Shown: positions 1 through 11,690 of the stretch, one piece after another | Layout: each line of letters opens with the position of its first letter | Numbering within the stretch: position 1 is the stretch's first letter | Assembly (NCBI RefSeq): GCF_963924675.1 | Contig: NC_089234.1 | Location: 57,578,909 to 57,642,908, forward strand | DNA length: 64,000 nucleotides | Direction: 5' to 3' | DNA from: Phocoena phocoena | Taxonomy: Eukaryota; Chordata; Mammalia; Artiodactyla; Phocoenidae | Program-made: the position numbers and the translations under genes | Notes under the pieces: model-generated | What the model was told of the DNA's origin: nothing | The model's input: the letters and a program-made list of their open reading frames with translations, nothing else | The model's database searches: none

Positions 1-1881
1 CGACTGATGACTCAAGTGCGGACCTCTCACCTTCACAATTACCTGCCGACCATCGTGCCCCACCCATCTGGTGACTGATCAGAATGACGGTCAGAAACAG
101 GACACCTCACTCTGTCTTGCCAACTATTTTAGCTTATTTGCCACGAGTACAGAGTATAATTAATATCACACAGGAGCCAGCATTGTCATTTTTCAAATCA
201 TTTCCCTGGAAATGTTCTACACCTCTTAATGGCCCTGCTAATGCTGTAGCTGTCATGTTTTGGACAGCTGCACTTTTACAAGACAAACTCTGCAGCGCCA
301 GGAGCCTCTCTGCAGACTTTTTAGCTCAGAGGCTCAGAGGCCGTGAACGCCAGCCGGTAATGGCTAGATGGAAATCTTTGATTAATTTTTTTACCTCTCG
401 GTGCTGACTGCTTCTCAGGTGTCACCTTCCGGGCTCCTACCTCCAAGCCCCCTCACCTCTCCCTGTCCTCTCCCCTTGCCCCCCAAGCCCACCTCCTCTC
501 TTCTATGCCACCTGATGGACAGGGGACGAGGGAAACAGGCCGAAGTCACGCGACTGATTGAAGCCAGGACACGCTGCCCAGGGCGGCAAAGGCTTGAAAA
601 TCTGGATGGAAGCCAGGCCTCCTTGCTCAATGCCATACACTGAAAAAATAGGGCCCTTTGTGCCTATTTAATTTTATTTTTCAAAAATATGCCTGTTCCC
701 CCCGTTAACTTTCTGCAAAATGTTCACGTTTCTCTGTGTACTGCGTACGTATGCAAAGGACAATGACAGGAGGGTTACATGTGAAGTGTCCCTTGAGCCA
801 CGCCGCATATTTACTAAGGGACACCAAACGAAGATGCTTTTCAGCCAGATGGGAAAACGTACCACCTTGTTTGGGTAGTAACAGCATCTTGCCGCTGCTT
901 TTTATTGGTGAAAATTTTCGTTTTTTGTTTTCAATAATCGGTTTCAAGACTAGGGGCATTGCTTGAGTGGGATGTCATCGTTAATTCTGCCCAGGAAAAC
1001 CTAACTACGAGGTCCAACGCTGTCCAGGAAAGCCCTCTCTGCTGAGGCCGTCTGTCTGGGAAGGAGCGTGGGCCAGATCCGTCTTAAAAGGAAGCCAGAG
1101 CCGTGCTAGGGACACACAGCTCGCTTTTTTAGGCTCCACAGCGGCACTGGTTCACGGCTCCTTTAATCCCGTGTTTATTAGCGATCCGCAGCCCACGGAG
1201 AGAGGAGCACACAACTTCCTTTCACGCTGCGTCTGCAAGACGCTCCAGAAAGTTGGACTCATCAATGAAGCAGCGGGTCCCTTGGTTGAGACCAGCCAGG
1301 CCAGAAGAGTGACATGAACAGGATGCTGCTAAACATGCCCGATTCGCAAATGCACACTGTATTCTCTTCTGCATGATTTGCTGCCATTTAAAAGACAATA
1401 AACAGCAACTTTAGATTGCTAACAACATGTCATTTAAGGTTTGCTGTTGCTCAACATCAAGAAAAATCAATGCCAGCTCTACGGGGACAGCAAACCCGGA
1501 GAACTGAGCTCCATTTCAGGTCTGTTTGAACTCATTTCCTTTCTCCACGGTTGCCCCCTTGCACTCCCCCTCAGGCGTCCCCTGGCAGCGGGCTGACAGC
1601 TTGACACATTGACAGCTCGCACTGAATGACAACTGATTTGTACAAATTTCAAGCCTTATAAATCTACCTGTCACAACAACAACATAAAAGCGCCCAGGCC
1701 CAGCAGGTAATTCAGAAAAAGCTTCCCTTGACAGCACTTTCTGAAAAGCAATGGTGTGCCTCCTGCCAAAAATTCCAACTATCATCCTTGTATAACTTTG
1801 AATAAAAATCCAGGGCCCATTTTCTTGCCAACAGGCTACCAATCGTCTTATTTAAAGATTAAAAAGAGTGAACGGGAGAGC
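1..1881. other. single-copy non-coding DNA, possible conserved block
   Basis: No repeat family is recognisable and no reading frame here looks like an exon. Short frames of 60-110 codons are present on both strands but overlap one another and have no recognisable domain. The stretch from about 1,260 to 1,760 is moderately AT-rich and repeat-free, with several TGACAG/CTGTCA motifs. This is the sort of composition seen in conserved non-coding elements near developmental genes. That last point is inference; conservation cannot be seen from one sequence. Confidence 0.5.
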
Positions 1882-1920
1882 GGGGGGGGGGGGGGGGGGG
1901 GGGGGGGCGGGGGCGGGAGA
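1882..1920. repeat. poly-G tract (26 G) with G-rich tail
   Basis: Twenty-six consecutive G run from 1,882 to 1,907, followed by C, five G, C, three G and AGA. The tract can form G-quadruplexes on the + strand. On either strand it creates spurious glycine- or proline-rich reading frames. Homopolymers of this length are prone to miscalling, so the exact count is uncertain. Confidence 0.9.
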
Positions 1921-2381
1921 AAACAGCCACACAATTTCATTTTATACCGATATGAAAGCCGCACCACCTGCAATGCCAGGATTACCACACCGCTTTCCTC
2001 TCCGGTGCTCAGAAGGAGTAAATGAGTGAGGCTTTTTACGGCATTTAAACAACATCCCAGACTGCAGGGGCTGCACCTCCCAGTACCCTCCCCGCTCACC
2101 TGGGGCCAGTCCTTCGGCCAGAGCAAGGCGGTTTGACTCGGTTGACTCGTGGGGGGCTGGGAGGCAGAGGTCCAAGGCCACCCAAGATTTCTCCAAGACA
2201 AAGGCCCTTCACGTGGCCGTCTCCCCACCTCCCCTGACCACGTTTCCTACTAAAACATTCAAACTATGTCACGGTAAACCTTTACCAAAATACTCCATTC
2301 AGCTCTGTTGACCTAACACATCACGTCATCACTGCATCCTCATTACAAAATAATAACAGAGTTGAGAATTTAGACTTGGTT
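1921..2381. other. single-copy non-coding DNA
   Basis: Between the G tract and the first SINE I see no repeat family and no coding signal. Frames on the minus strand read into proline codons from the G tract and are artefacts. Confidence 0.5.
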
Positions 2382-2397
2382 TTAAGGAGTGGTTTTA

Positions 2398-2611
2398 ATT
2401 TATTTTTTTTTATTTTTTTTGCGGTACGTGGGCCTCTCACTGTTGTGGCCTCTCCCGTTGCGGAGCACAGGCTCCAGACGCGCAGGCTCAGCGGCCATGG
2501 CTCACGGGCCCAGCCGCTCCGCGGCATGTGGGATCTTCCCGGACCGGGGCACGATCCTGTGTCCCCTGCATCGGCAGGTGGACTCTCAACCACTGCGCCA
2601 CCAGGGAAGCC
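2398..2611 (-). mobile_element. CHR-type tRNA-Glu SINE, young short class
   Basis: On the minus strand the element starts with the tRNA-derived head (ggcttccctggtggcgcagt, complement ending at 2,611) and ends in an A-rich tail, read here as the T run at about 2,400-2,420. The body contains the pol III B-box region, then the CHR-specific part with gagcctgtgctccgcaacgg (complement). A 16-bp direct repeat, ttaaggagtggtttta, flanks it at 2,382-2,397 and 2,612-2,627 without mismatch. The intact duplication and near-consensus sequence suggest a fairly recent insertion. Confidence 0.95.
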
Positions 2612-2627
2612 TTAAGGAGTGGTTTTA

Positions 2628-3129
2628 TAATTAAGTTTAACAGTGAAGAAAAAAATCTTCTGGCCATATAAGGTACTTAAGAGAGAGGGAGAGACACTAA
2701 GTACATGAGCACTTAAACAGCAAGAGCAGTTAACAAAAAAATTTCCCTTTACCTTTACAGTTCAAGCCCTTCCAATTCCACTTCATACAGAGAAAGGTGT
2801 GGCTGAAAACCGGCTCGAGTAATTTCTCATGCACCTCATTTGCTCTTGTAAAATCTCTCAGCAGACTCACAGATGGAGAAATGAACTTAATCCTTCCTTT
2901 GAGGGTTTGTTGTAAGTGCATGTTGAATGGGGATGCCAAGGAGACTCCTAGGAAGGAGATATGGGCCCAAGAATGAGGGCCAAGTGAGGATCCATCCAAT
3001 TGGCCAAACTCTGAAGCAACAATGGTGCCAGCAAAGCGTCCTGTCACAGAGCAAGTCACCTCCTCTCTCCTCTCTTCAGCAGGGCAGTCAAACCTAACAA
3101 TGAAGGACCCAGATGCTGGGGGGTGGGCA
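2628..3129. other. single-copy non-coding DNA
   Basis: No repeat is recognised. A 143-codon minus-strand frame (2,730-3,161) runs through this stretch and into the neighbouring MIR. It has no known domain and is taken as chance. Confidence 0.5.
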
Positions 3130-3305
3130 GACATTTGGGTTTCAAATCCTGGGTTTTCCACTCATGAGTCATGTAACTTTGGGCAAGTGATATTTACACT
3201 CTCTGTGCTTCAGTTTCACCATCTGTACAACAGGGAAGGTAATCAGATCTCAGAGAGAATGAGGATTAAATGCCTGTAAGAAGTCTAGTTCATAGTAAAC
3301 AATAT
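3130..3305 (+). repeat. MIR (ancient tRNA-derived SINE)
   Basis: The MIR core is visible in order: a gggtttcaaatcctggg-like segment, then tttgggcaagtga, cttcagtttcaccatctgta, and gaggattaaatgcctgtaag near the 3' end. Divergence is high, as expected for a repeat that predates placental mammals. No target duplication remains. Confidence 0.85.
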
Positions 3306-5800
3306 CTGTTCATTTATTCATTTATAGATACACACAGATATATACACACATGCATATGTAAAACATCAAAAGTGGTAAGTGTTACAGAGGAAAAAAGATT
3401 ATCATATGATCAGTGTTATTAGTACTCTCGTTGAGATTCTAGATATAATTACTTTTCTTCCATGGAGTGTAAGCTTCCATTGCGGTTTTAAAAAAAACAG
3501 TAGGGAATCATCCCTGAAAATGTTTTCAAACTCATCTGGTTGAGATGTGTAGATAAGAGATCAGTGTAGCTGGACTGAATTTATTTTCTAGCCTTTTAGA
3601 AATTTCTTTATCTACTCTTTTCAACTTGCTTCTTCATCAGCTCATGACTAATAAACCCATCTAGTGTGGTTGGAAAAATATTTATTCATTTAGAAGCACG
3701 TAATTTACACTGTCTTAATACCATTTATCACTCAGAAACACTACAACTATGTGGATTACAAGGAGAGAAAAGTTATACATGTATAATATACACACAGTAT
3801 GTAAACACAGATAAATATATATGTAGAAAAAGAATACTGTGGCCCCCAAATACAGCTGATGTCAGTATTAGCTGCTTAATCTTGAGATTTAGAGAATAGA
3901 GTAGGATTATGATTTGCTATAAAACCCACTGTCAACATCAGCTGAACGCTAAAATATAACAGATAGGGATTATCCAAATTATATAAACTGATATCCACTT
4001 TGTAACATTCTTACCCTTCTGAATTTGGTTAATGTCAAGACTGACATGAGCCAGCTGAACTTGGGATGCTGACCGGGAACAACAACCAGCAAATCCATTA
4101 TTTTGTAATTATTTGAACAACCAAGACCAAGTGTTTTCATTATGAGCCACTAGTGGCCATTAGTAAATAAAATTGGGTTTGAATTTCACAAGCATGTTCG
4201 ATTCTCAAAAGATTTGTATGTTACGCTAAGAAACCCAAGAACAAAATTTTTGTGTAATAAAATCATTGATGTCATAAACCAAAACAATTACACATCAAAT
4301 CTTTATAAAATGAGATGGAGAAAATGACGACCATTTATAAAATTGATAGAAGAATGATAATTTACATGAACTAAACTAGCCTTCCTTTTCATCTCTCATC
4401 AATTATAAAGTGAACATATACGAACAGGTGAGGCGTAAATAGGAAAAAGCAAAGTTGTCAGCTCAAGTTCATCTTTAAGCCAATACCCACCCAGAGTAAG
4501 TAAATTAGACGTTCTTTTGTTAACCCTTCTGTTCTCAACAGCACACATCTGACCTAACAAAATGATAAATAATATTTTGTTAACTATTGTCTTCCTGACA
4601 TCAATCACTGAGATTTAACAAACACTGTCTCACATATGCCCGGGGTCCCCCCTACTATGACCAATTAAGTAACAAATCATTCAAGGGAGCACTGAAGGGC
4701 TGACAAAGCACAATCCAGTACAGAGCTGGTACGTTTCGTTGCACACTGGCCCACTGAGAGCTTGCTTAGAGAAAAATAGGACATTTTAGATGCAAAACAC
4801 ATGATGTCTTACGTGTATTTTATATTCACATTTGTGTGTGTACTGTTAACTACTTGTTTCCCAAGAAAAGAGAGCGATGCTTTCAAACCTGTTGGTCTTT
4901 GGTGCCTACAAAGTTTTGCTTTTTGGTTCTCTTGTTTGTTTGTTTGTTGTCCCCTGAGAGGCTGCTCGAGGATCTGCTGATTTCTCCATCTCAATAAGGG
5001 CCAAACCTGGCATCTCAGAATGTCACCCACCTGTCAGCCATCAGGCCACAGAAGCTAACAGGCTTTAAAATACAAAGTGGTATTTCTTCGGGACCTAGGA
5101 GAAAGCACCAACTACCATTCACAGAGAAAATTCCTAGGCCTCTGAGAAGCTTCCCCGTACCCCAGAGTTGGGCTCTCCGCGTCAGGATGAGCCTCTACTC
5201 TACTCACAGTTCCCCTAAGTGTATTCTATAATACATGAGCCCATCAACAGGTACACCCATGGTGACCAAAGGCGAAGTTTTCAGTCCTTCAACCAACACC
5301 ATTTTGAGAAGAGCAGCTACGTTTCTACTCTTCTGCATGGATCTCTGTCTACATTTGCTGGGACAAAAGGACCAACTTCACCCAATCTTTGCCACAGAAC
5401 CACCACCCACAAAGACATTCTCCTGCCAGCTGAGATCATGTAATAAGCATCCATCACGAGTCACCGTGGCCTCCTCAGCCTCACTTACAGAAAAAGCCAA
5501 GTGTCTAAACCTTAAGCTACTGAACCAGGGGCCACCCACGCAGGCTAAAGGCCACCAAGGGTCAGTCCAGGTGTGGCTTGTCTGGCGCCCCCCAGGGGCA
5601 AGATGGGAGAACTGGCCGGGAGCTAACGGAGGGAGGACCCATCCACACAGCCTCTGGCTTGAACTTCCATGGAATCAGTAAATTTTTACCACTTAGGACA
5701 AGCCATGTTATTTTTAACTGTCAGAGGAAGGAAAATCTGTAACTGTTAAGGGGGATGAAGCTTGTGCAAATTCTTTCCTGTGCAAAGTGAACAGTCAATC
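3306..5800. other. AT-rich single-copy DNA
   Basis: No interspersed repeat is confidently recognised. There is a short (TTTG)n run near 4,930-4,950. A 148-codon frame at 5,235-5,681 is the longest + strand frame in this single-copy stretch. It has no recognisable domain, no flanking splice context that I can defend and an overlapping alternative frame, so it is not called as a gene. Confidence 0.45.
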
Positions 5801-5819
5801 ACTTTTATAAGGACAGCAA

Positions 5820-6190
5820 CAACTCGAAACTATCCATTCGTATACTTTCCTTTAGTCAACAATATTACCTTTAGTAATCTGGGGAACCGTGCATCCATAA
5901 ATTACAGCAAGTGTTATTGCATTGCTGAATAAACAGCAACATTTCCAGCAGCAGCAGCAGTGGCAGCTCCACAAAGGTATAACAAACAGACTCAATCATT
6001 TTCTTGTCAAGCTTTGCAATGACTGCAGAGTTTACTGCTGGAGATAATGTTGCTTTCCTCAGCATTGTGAGCCAAACTGCAAACTGCTTATTAAAACAAA
6101 ACCTCTTTTTCAGAGCAGCATGAGTTGGATAATCACTTATTGCACTTGAGAAAAAACAGGTTTGGTGCCCAGAGGAGGTTAGCAATCAGG
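5820..6190. other. candidate conserved non-coding element
   Basis: Repeat-free stretch with a short (CAG)n run at about 5,949-5,961, dense AT-rich homeodomain-like words such as ccataaattac and gcttattaaaac, and no coding signal. The composition resembles vertebrate conserved enhancers. The call is inference and needs cross-species alignment. Confidence 0.3.
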
Positions 6191-7229
6191 CATATGTGTT
6201 AACATTTGGTTGGTAAAAACTGGTTAAGAAATAAATTATCTGGCACTGGGGTCGGGGAGGGAAGAAGGTAACTTATTAACCTCACTGGCCCCCCGACTGA
6301 CTGTTCCTTATGATGTCATTCCGACTTCCGACAACGTGTTTCCAAGTACTGAGCCTGATGAAAGCTTCCGTGTGGGGCGTCCGGGACGGGGGAGGAGGAC
6401 ACGTAGAGAAGAGGACTATGGAAGGAAACCAGAAAGCAAAGGCCATCTGCTCATCTTCACGGGAAGAAATCTCTGGGAGAGACAGTATTCCGGAGGCAGG
6501 GGTAAGACTGGAGAAAGGGACGGGAGGGAAACGAATAAACTTTAAGCACTAGGCATTTGTGACTAAACTATTTCTGAAGACAGCACCCATTATTACTCTC
6601 CGAAGAAATCACTTGACATAACCAAGCCAGCCATCGCACTGAAAAACCGTCCTCAATTTTCCCCACTTAAAATAGATTGACAGCCATTTTCCTGAGCCTG
6701 AGGAACAGGGATGCAGAGATGCAGCCTGGGAGGCCTGCCGTGTCAGGGGCACTGCTCTGCCAGGAAAACCATTATCCCTGACTATGGAAGAGCTGCCCCA
6801 ATACTTTTTTATGTTCTTTTTTTTCTTTTCATGCCCATCAAAGATGAATTAATATCAAAGTAAGCAGACCCTCTCCCCTCAGCCCACCCCTCCACTGTCT
6901 CCATGCTGCCGATAGCCTTGTGGGCCCAGACGTCCACGGTGCAGGGGAAAGCCTATACTTTGGATGTCCCTATCAGAGCAGGAAATGAGATTTTGAAGAC
7001 TTTATTATAACTTGGGGCCACATCGAGGTTTGACTCCTATCACTGCTGTAAAATGAGAATGAGTAGGAAACAAAGAAAAAGAAACAAAGAGCACCAACGT
7101 AGAGGGGAAAGGCAACTCCAGTAACTGTCATTCAGCTTCAACAACAGAGGGGAGGCGGATGCAGGTCAGCACTGTGCCCACGATACCCTCACTCCAGGAG
7201 GGACTGGTCAGCCCCTGGCTGGCTCCCAC
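6191..7229. other. single-copy non-coding DNA
   Basis: No repeat family recognised and no coding signal. Purine-rich around 6,380-6,530. Confidence 0.45.
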
Positions 7230-7680
7230 CCCGCCCCCCTGCTTTAAACCTGCACAATGAGGGCCGTTCCATGCACCTAGCCGGTTCCTCTTTGCCACCT
7301 CAGAGCCTGAAACCATGCTGCTCCCTCTGCCTGGAAAGCTTTTTCTCCCCTTGCTTGGTCCATTTTTCCCGTCAGTAGGCCATTCCTCAGAAAAAGGCCT
7401 TTCCTGACCACACAGAGCCCAGCCAGCCCCCTGCCCCACCTCCTCACGCACACCAGCCTCCCTGCTTTTCTCTTGACTTCTTTGGATCATCACCTCTACC
7501 TCAGATGATCATTTATGAATTTATTAAAACGCTTATTACCTGGCCCCTACATAAGGTAAACTCCATAAAGGCAAGGACTTAATTTTATTCAAAACATTAC
7601 CCCCAGCACCTAGAATATAGTGCCCAGCACCCAGCATGTAGGTGCTCAACAAATATTTGAGAAATTACTTAAAAACTATT
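7230..7680 (+). repeat. L2 LINE, 3' end
   Basis: The order of segments follows the L2 3' region: ctgctccctctgcctggaa (from 7,319), ggcctttcctgaccacac, ctccataaaggcaaggactt, cagcacctagaatatagtgc, and finally ggtgctcaacaaatatttg (ends about 7,660). It lies in sense orientation on the + strand. L2 is an ancient CR1-clade LINE that stopped moving before the placental radiation, so this is a fossil. Confidence 0.88.
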
Positions 7681-7957
7681 CCATGGTAGCACAGAAAACA
7701 CCCCCATGAACATAAATCAGAGACCTCTCAGACGAGAACAGTGGTTTCTGAGTACAAACGATGAGTCCTGATCATGGGAAGGACTGTGGAGAATCTAAAA
7801 AAAAAAAAAGAGGACATCTTTTTCCTCACGTCTCCAAAATGTATAGGAATAAGTTACTGCTCTTGAATTGAGCGTGAGCCATAGAAATTTTGGGTTTGTT
7901 TGTTTAAAGTACAAAGATAAAGGGCACTGCCCATGACCTAATTAAAAAGAACCTCAA

Positions 7958-8169
7958 GGGCTTCCCTGGTGGCACAGTGGTTGAGAGTCCGCCTGCCTAT
8001 GCAGGGGACACGGGTTCGTGCACCGGTCCGGGAAGATCCCACATGCCGTGGAGCAGCTGGGCCCATGAGCCATGGCCACTGAGCCTGCGCGTCCGGAGCC
8101 TGTGCTCCGCAACGGGAGAGGCCACAACAGTGAGAGGCCCGCTTACCGCAAAAAAAAAAAAAAAAAAAA
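7958..8169 (+). mobile_element. CHR-type SINE, young short class
   Basis: The tRNA-Glu-like head (cttccctggtggcacagtgg) begins at 7,961 and the B-box-like gggttcgtgcac is near 8,010. The element closes with gagaggcccgcttaccgc and a pure A tail of 20 or more bases. The short duplication aacctcaa flanks it at about 7,950-7,957 and 8,170-8,177. It belongs to the same structural class as the copies near 2.4, 32.8 and 47.9 kb. Confidence 0.95.
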
Positions 8170-8171
8170 AA

Positions 8172-8470
8172 CCTCAATAAGGAGTTAAAATAAACCCTGA
8201 ACCTAAGACACCCCCCACCCTGCCACCAGATTTAAGTGGGGCCCATCAAGCAACAGGGTACATCTGGACACCAGTATGTGAGGATACAAAGGTTTGTCCC
8301 ACCTGTCTTTAAATGCTATTTTTAAGTGCAACAATATATTAGCACAAAGAAATAAGAATTGAAAATAGCATGTCTACAACACTCATGTACCCACCCAACT
8401 TTATCAGCTCTTAACATGTTGAGCCATACTTGCAGAGGATTTTTTTTAAGAAACAAAATACCATAACAAG
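8172..8470. other. spacer between two SINEs
   Basis: About 300 bases without a recognised repeat or coding signal. Confidence 0.45.
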
Positions 8471-8471
8471 G

Positions 8472-8755
8472 GTTTCCCTGGTGGCGCAGTGGTTGAGAAT
8501 CTGCCTGCCAATGCAGGGGACACGGGTTCGAGCCCTGGTCCGGGAAGATCCCACATGCCACGGAACAACTGGGCCCGTGAGCCACAATTACTGAGCCTGC
8601 GCCTCTGGAGCCTGTGCTCCGCAACAAGAGAGGCCGCGATAGAGGCCCACGCACCGCGATGAAGAGTGGACCCCCACTTGCCACAACTAGAGAAAGCCCT
8701 CGCATAGAAACAAAGACCCAACACAGCCATAAATAAATAAATGAATTAATTAAAA
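8472..8755 (+). mobile_element. CHR-type SINE, long class
   Basis: The head tttccctggtggcgcagtgg is followed by the B-box gggttcgagccctgg. The extended 3' part ccacaactagagaaagccct, caaagacccaacacagcc and an (AAAT)n tail then follow. A 16-bp direct repeat aaatac(c/t)ataacaagg lies at 8,456-8,471 and 8,756-8,771 with one mismatch. The longer body and diverged duplication suggest an older insertion than the neighbour at 7.96 kb. Confidence 0.93.
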
Positions 8756-8771
8756 AAATACTATAACAAGG

Positions 8772-9045
8772 AATGACTGCCCACCTATTTTATCACGAGG
8801 ATCAAGTACAGCTGAAGTCTTAAAAATATATAGGTCACTATTAAATGACACATATTCTAATACTTACCAGCTTCCAATTGTCATCAGTTCTCAGCTTTCT
8901 TCTCCTGCTGGCATTTTAATTCTCTCTTCACTCCTCTTCCACAACCCTCATCATTTCTTTCTGTTCATTTCTCCTGATCTCCTTCCTGCCTGAGTCCCCA
9001 CTGGGCCAGATCATGTCATATAACAAGATACTTTCCAATTTTTTT
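8772..9045. other. non-coding spacer, possible old L2
   Basis: Pyrimidine-rich sequence (tctcttcactcctcttcc and similar) that could be a decayed L2. I cannot support that with a diagnostic 3' end. Confidence 0.25.
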
Positions 9046-10222
9046 TTTAAAACACATTTTGTAAAAAGGAAACCATGGAAGCAAACCAAGGAATAGAGAA
9101 GTCCTTTCTAGTGTAACTAAAAATCAAAAAGCCATAAAATAAAAGATGATATCAAGCTGCACATAATGCAAAAATTCTGCATGACAAAACAGAAAATAAA
9201 GCAAATAAAAAAACACCAAAAGCAAATCAGCATGCAACCGAAAAATGTGGGGGAAAAACCTGCACCCTTACCACAGAAGAAGGACTAGTTACATACCCAC
9301 AGGGTACACACATGCATATGCACCAACTATACACACACGAAAACACACATATGTACACAAAGAGCTCCAGAAATAATCCAAAAAAAGACAGAAATCCAAT
9401 GGAAAAATGGACAATGGATACGAACACACAGTTCGCAGAAAAGGAAATACAAATGCCTCGCAAATATACAATAGGGTGCTTAACCTCATTCACAATAAAA
9501 GAAGCACAAATTAAAACACTGAGAAAACTTTTTTTTAACCTACCAGATTGGCGAGAATCCAAGTTTAATAACACACTCTGTTGGTGAGGCTGTGGGAAAA
9601 CAGGCATGCACCTAACACTGCTGGTGACGATTTAAATTAACTCCTAAGGAATGCAATTTGGCAATATCTATCAAAATTACAAACACATATGGCCTTTGAC
9701 CTAGCAAGTCTATTTCTGGGAATTTACCCTATAGGTACTCTTACAGTCAAAAATGACAGTCTAGGGTCACTTATTGCAGCTCTGTAATACTGAAAGGAAG
9801 CTAACAAGCACAATGTCTACTAGTAGGGTACTGGATAAACAAATTATTATGAATCCATCTAGTCAAACACTACGTACCTATGAAAAATTAATGAGAAAGC
9901 TCTCTGTACTGATATGGGAAGGTATTATTGTTAAGTGAAAAAACCAAGGGGCAAAATAATATGAATAGTATGTTATCTTTTGTGTAAGTGGAAAAGAAAT
10001 AATGTATATTTCCTTTTGCTTGTACATACAAAATTTTAGAAACTCTGAAAAAATATAAAAGAAACCAAAAATAGTTACCCCTGGGGGCTCCAGTGGGAAC
10101 CTGGAAAAGTAGAACAAAATGGGAAGAAAACTCTTCATAATCTTTCGTATCTCTTAATTTTCCTGTCATATGGGGGATTATCTACTAAAAATTGAAACTG
10201 ATAAAAAATAAACTTCTACTCA
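9046..10222 (+). mobile_element. old L1 fragment (ORF2 C-terminus and 3' end)
   Basis: Decayed L1 in sense orientation. The characteristic order is visible: ccaatggaaaaatggacaat, then cctcgcaaatatac, tcacaataaaagaagcacaa, ttggtgaggctgtgggaaaa, ctatttctgggaatttaccc, and ctggataaacaaattattatg. Many indels leave no long frame. The 5' end is truncated and the 3' end is close to gataaaaaataaact. It is an L1M-type (old) copy by divergence. The subfamily cannot be fixed by eye. Confidence 0.85.
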
Positions 10223-10236
10223 CTGAGTGTTAGAGC

Positions 10237-10378
10237 TTTTTTTCTTTCTTCTTTGTTTTTTTCATTTTTGGCCACATCGTGCAGCATGCGGGATCTTAGT
10301 TCCCCGACCGGGGATCGAACCCGTGCCCCCTGCATTAGGACAGCGGAGTCTTAAGCACTGGACTGCCAGGGAAGTCCC
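10237..10378 (-). mobile_element. short CHR/Bov-tA-like tRNA-Glu SINE
   Basis: On the minus strand the element reads gggacttccctggcagtcca, then the B-box cgggttcgatccccggtcgg, then aactaagatcccgcatgc and a short ggccaaaaatga tail. It lacks the CHR 3' body seen in the other copies, so it is a tRNA-head-only type of about 115-140 bases. No convincing target duplication was found. Confidence 0.88.
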
Positions 10379-11690
10379 TAAAGTATTTTAAAAGTCAAAA
10401 ACTGTAGTTAGTTTGGCTAGAGCTGTAGGTAAATAGGGAAATGAAGACCCTGAGGGGCAAAGAACTCGTGTGACTGCACAAGAACTCAGAAGGAGTGGCA
10501 AAGTTCTATAAATTTTGGCCTTGAATTGACCAACAGATTACTCAGCACACACAACTCAGCATACTTTTGACAAGAAGACTGTGGCTCGAGTTGGTCCATC
10601 TTCTTTCTCTGGCCATGCCTTCACTCTCTACATGTCAGGGTAGCACACTTCCCAGGTTCTCTCTCTTCCTGCCTTGTCTCCAGGTCCCCCCTGTGATGTC
10701 TCACTCACCTCCCTCCTCCCAGCCCCAGCACTCTGTTCAGCCTTGTGACAAACCCTCTCTCACTGCACCCCTCCGATACCCCACAACTCACTCTTGACCC
10801 CATTCTAACTTCCTTCCCTCAAATCTTGCTGATTCACAGCAAGTGACCCGACCAGTAACCTGGGGCTACCTTGAGATTATCAGTAAATTAAAGAAGATCA
10901 AAGGGAAACGGTATTTTGTTTCACTAAGAAAACATATGCAAGAATCCTTTATTGTTTTCCTTCATCCAGCATTCAGTTACACAAAAACAGGCCTCAGGAC
11001 AGGATTTTCAGGACTGTACAAGAGACAGCCAGGATGCACTGCCTCTTCTAAGGATCCTGGCTTGGCACCCCTGCTCCAATGAAGGGGTGCACCTAAAGGG
11101 ACACATCTGCTCCCAACCTTGGGACCGGGGATAGGTGTGCACCAGCAACCTATCATGTTAGATTGGGGCCATCTATCTTCCCAGCTTGTCACATCTTTGG
11201 AGCTCAAGTCTGTCATTCAAGCTTAATGATTCTAGATTCCTCCCTACTTCAAGTTACCCTAAGCCTTGACCAGTATATCATCAACTGCCTTAGTCGTGGC
11301 AACCCTCACAGAACTGCAGAGGACTGTGGCATACCATTAGAGACTCTAAAGAAACGCCACTTCATCTATTCATTTCATAACACACAGCATTTTAAATACA
11401 GTTTTGGTAATTCTATGCATGTATGTAACAGAGGTTAGCAAAATGCTGTTAAATGTGTGGGTTTAAAGACTTCAATTAAAAGGTAATGCATTATCTCAGC
11501 ATATCATTTGTCTTAAGGGTCCTCTAAAACACTCTGTGGGTTCCCTTAAACGGAAAAAAAAAAAAAATCCTGGATATCATATGCTGAACATGCTTTGCAA
11601 ACCACTATCAAAAGCTGCTATGAACGTAAATTTTGGTTTAGCCTATATGCATGCCACCCCCAGTTCTATATCAATGGAATCCAAGTGAAC
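10379..11690. other. single-copy non-coding DNA
   Basis: No repeat is recognised with confidence. 10,590-10,800 is pyrimidine-rich. The 76-codon frame there has no known domain. Confidence 0.45.

Noticed and set aside
1848..2228. Proline-rich and glycine-rich frames
   Set aside because: They are produced by the 26-base G run read on either strand.
2730..3161. 143-codon minus-strand frame
   Set aside because: It runs into a MIR repeat and has no domain similarity I can recognise.
5235..5681. 148-codon open frame in single-copy DNA
   Set aside because: No recognisable domain, an overlapping frame on the same strand and no splice or promoter evidence. A length of this order is expected by chance in 64 kb.
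7958..8040. tRNA-Glu-like sequence with A and B boxes
   Set aside because: It is the head of a CHR SINE (as at nine other places), with changes that prevent a proper cloverleaf, and not a tRNA gene.
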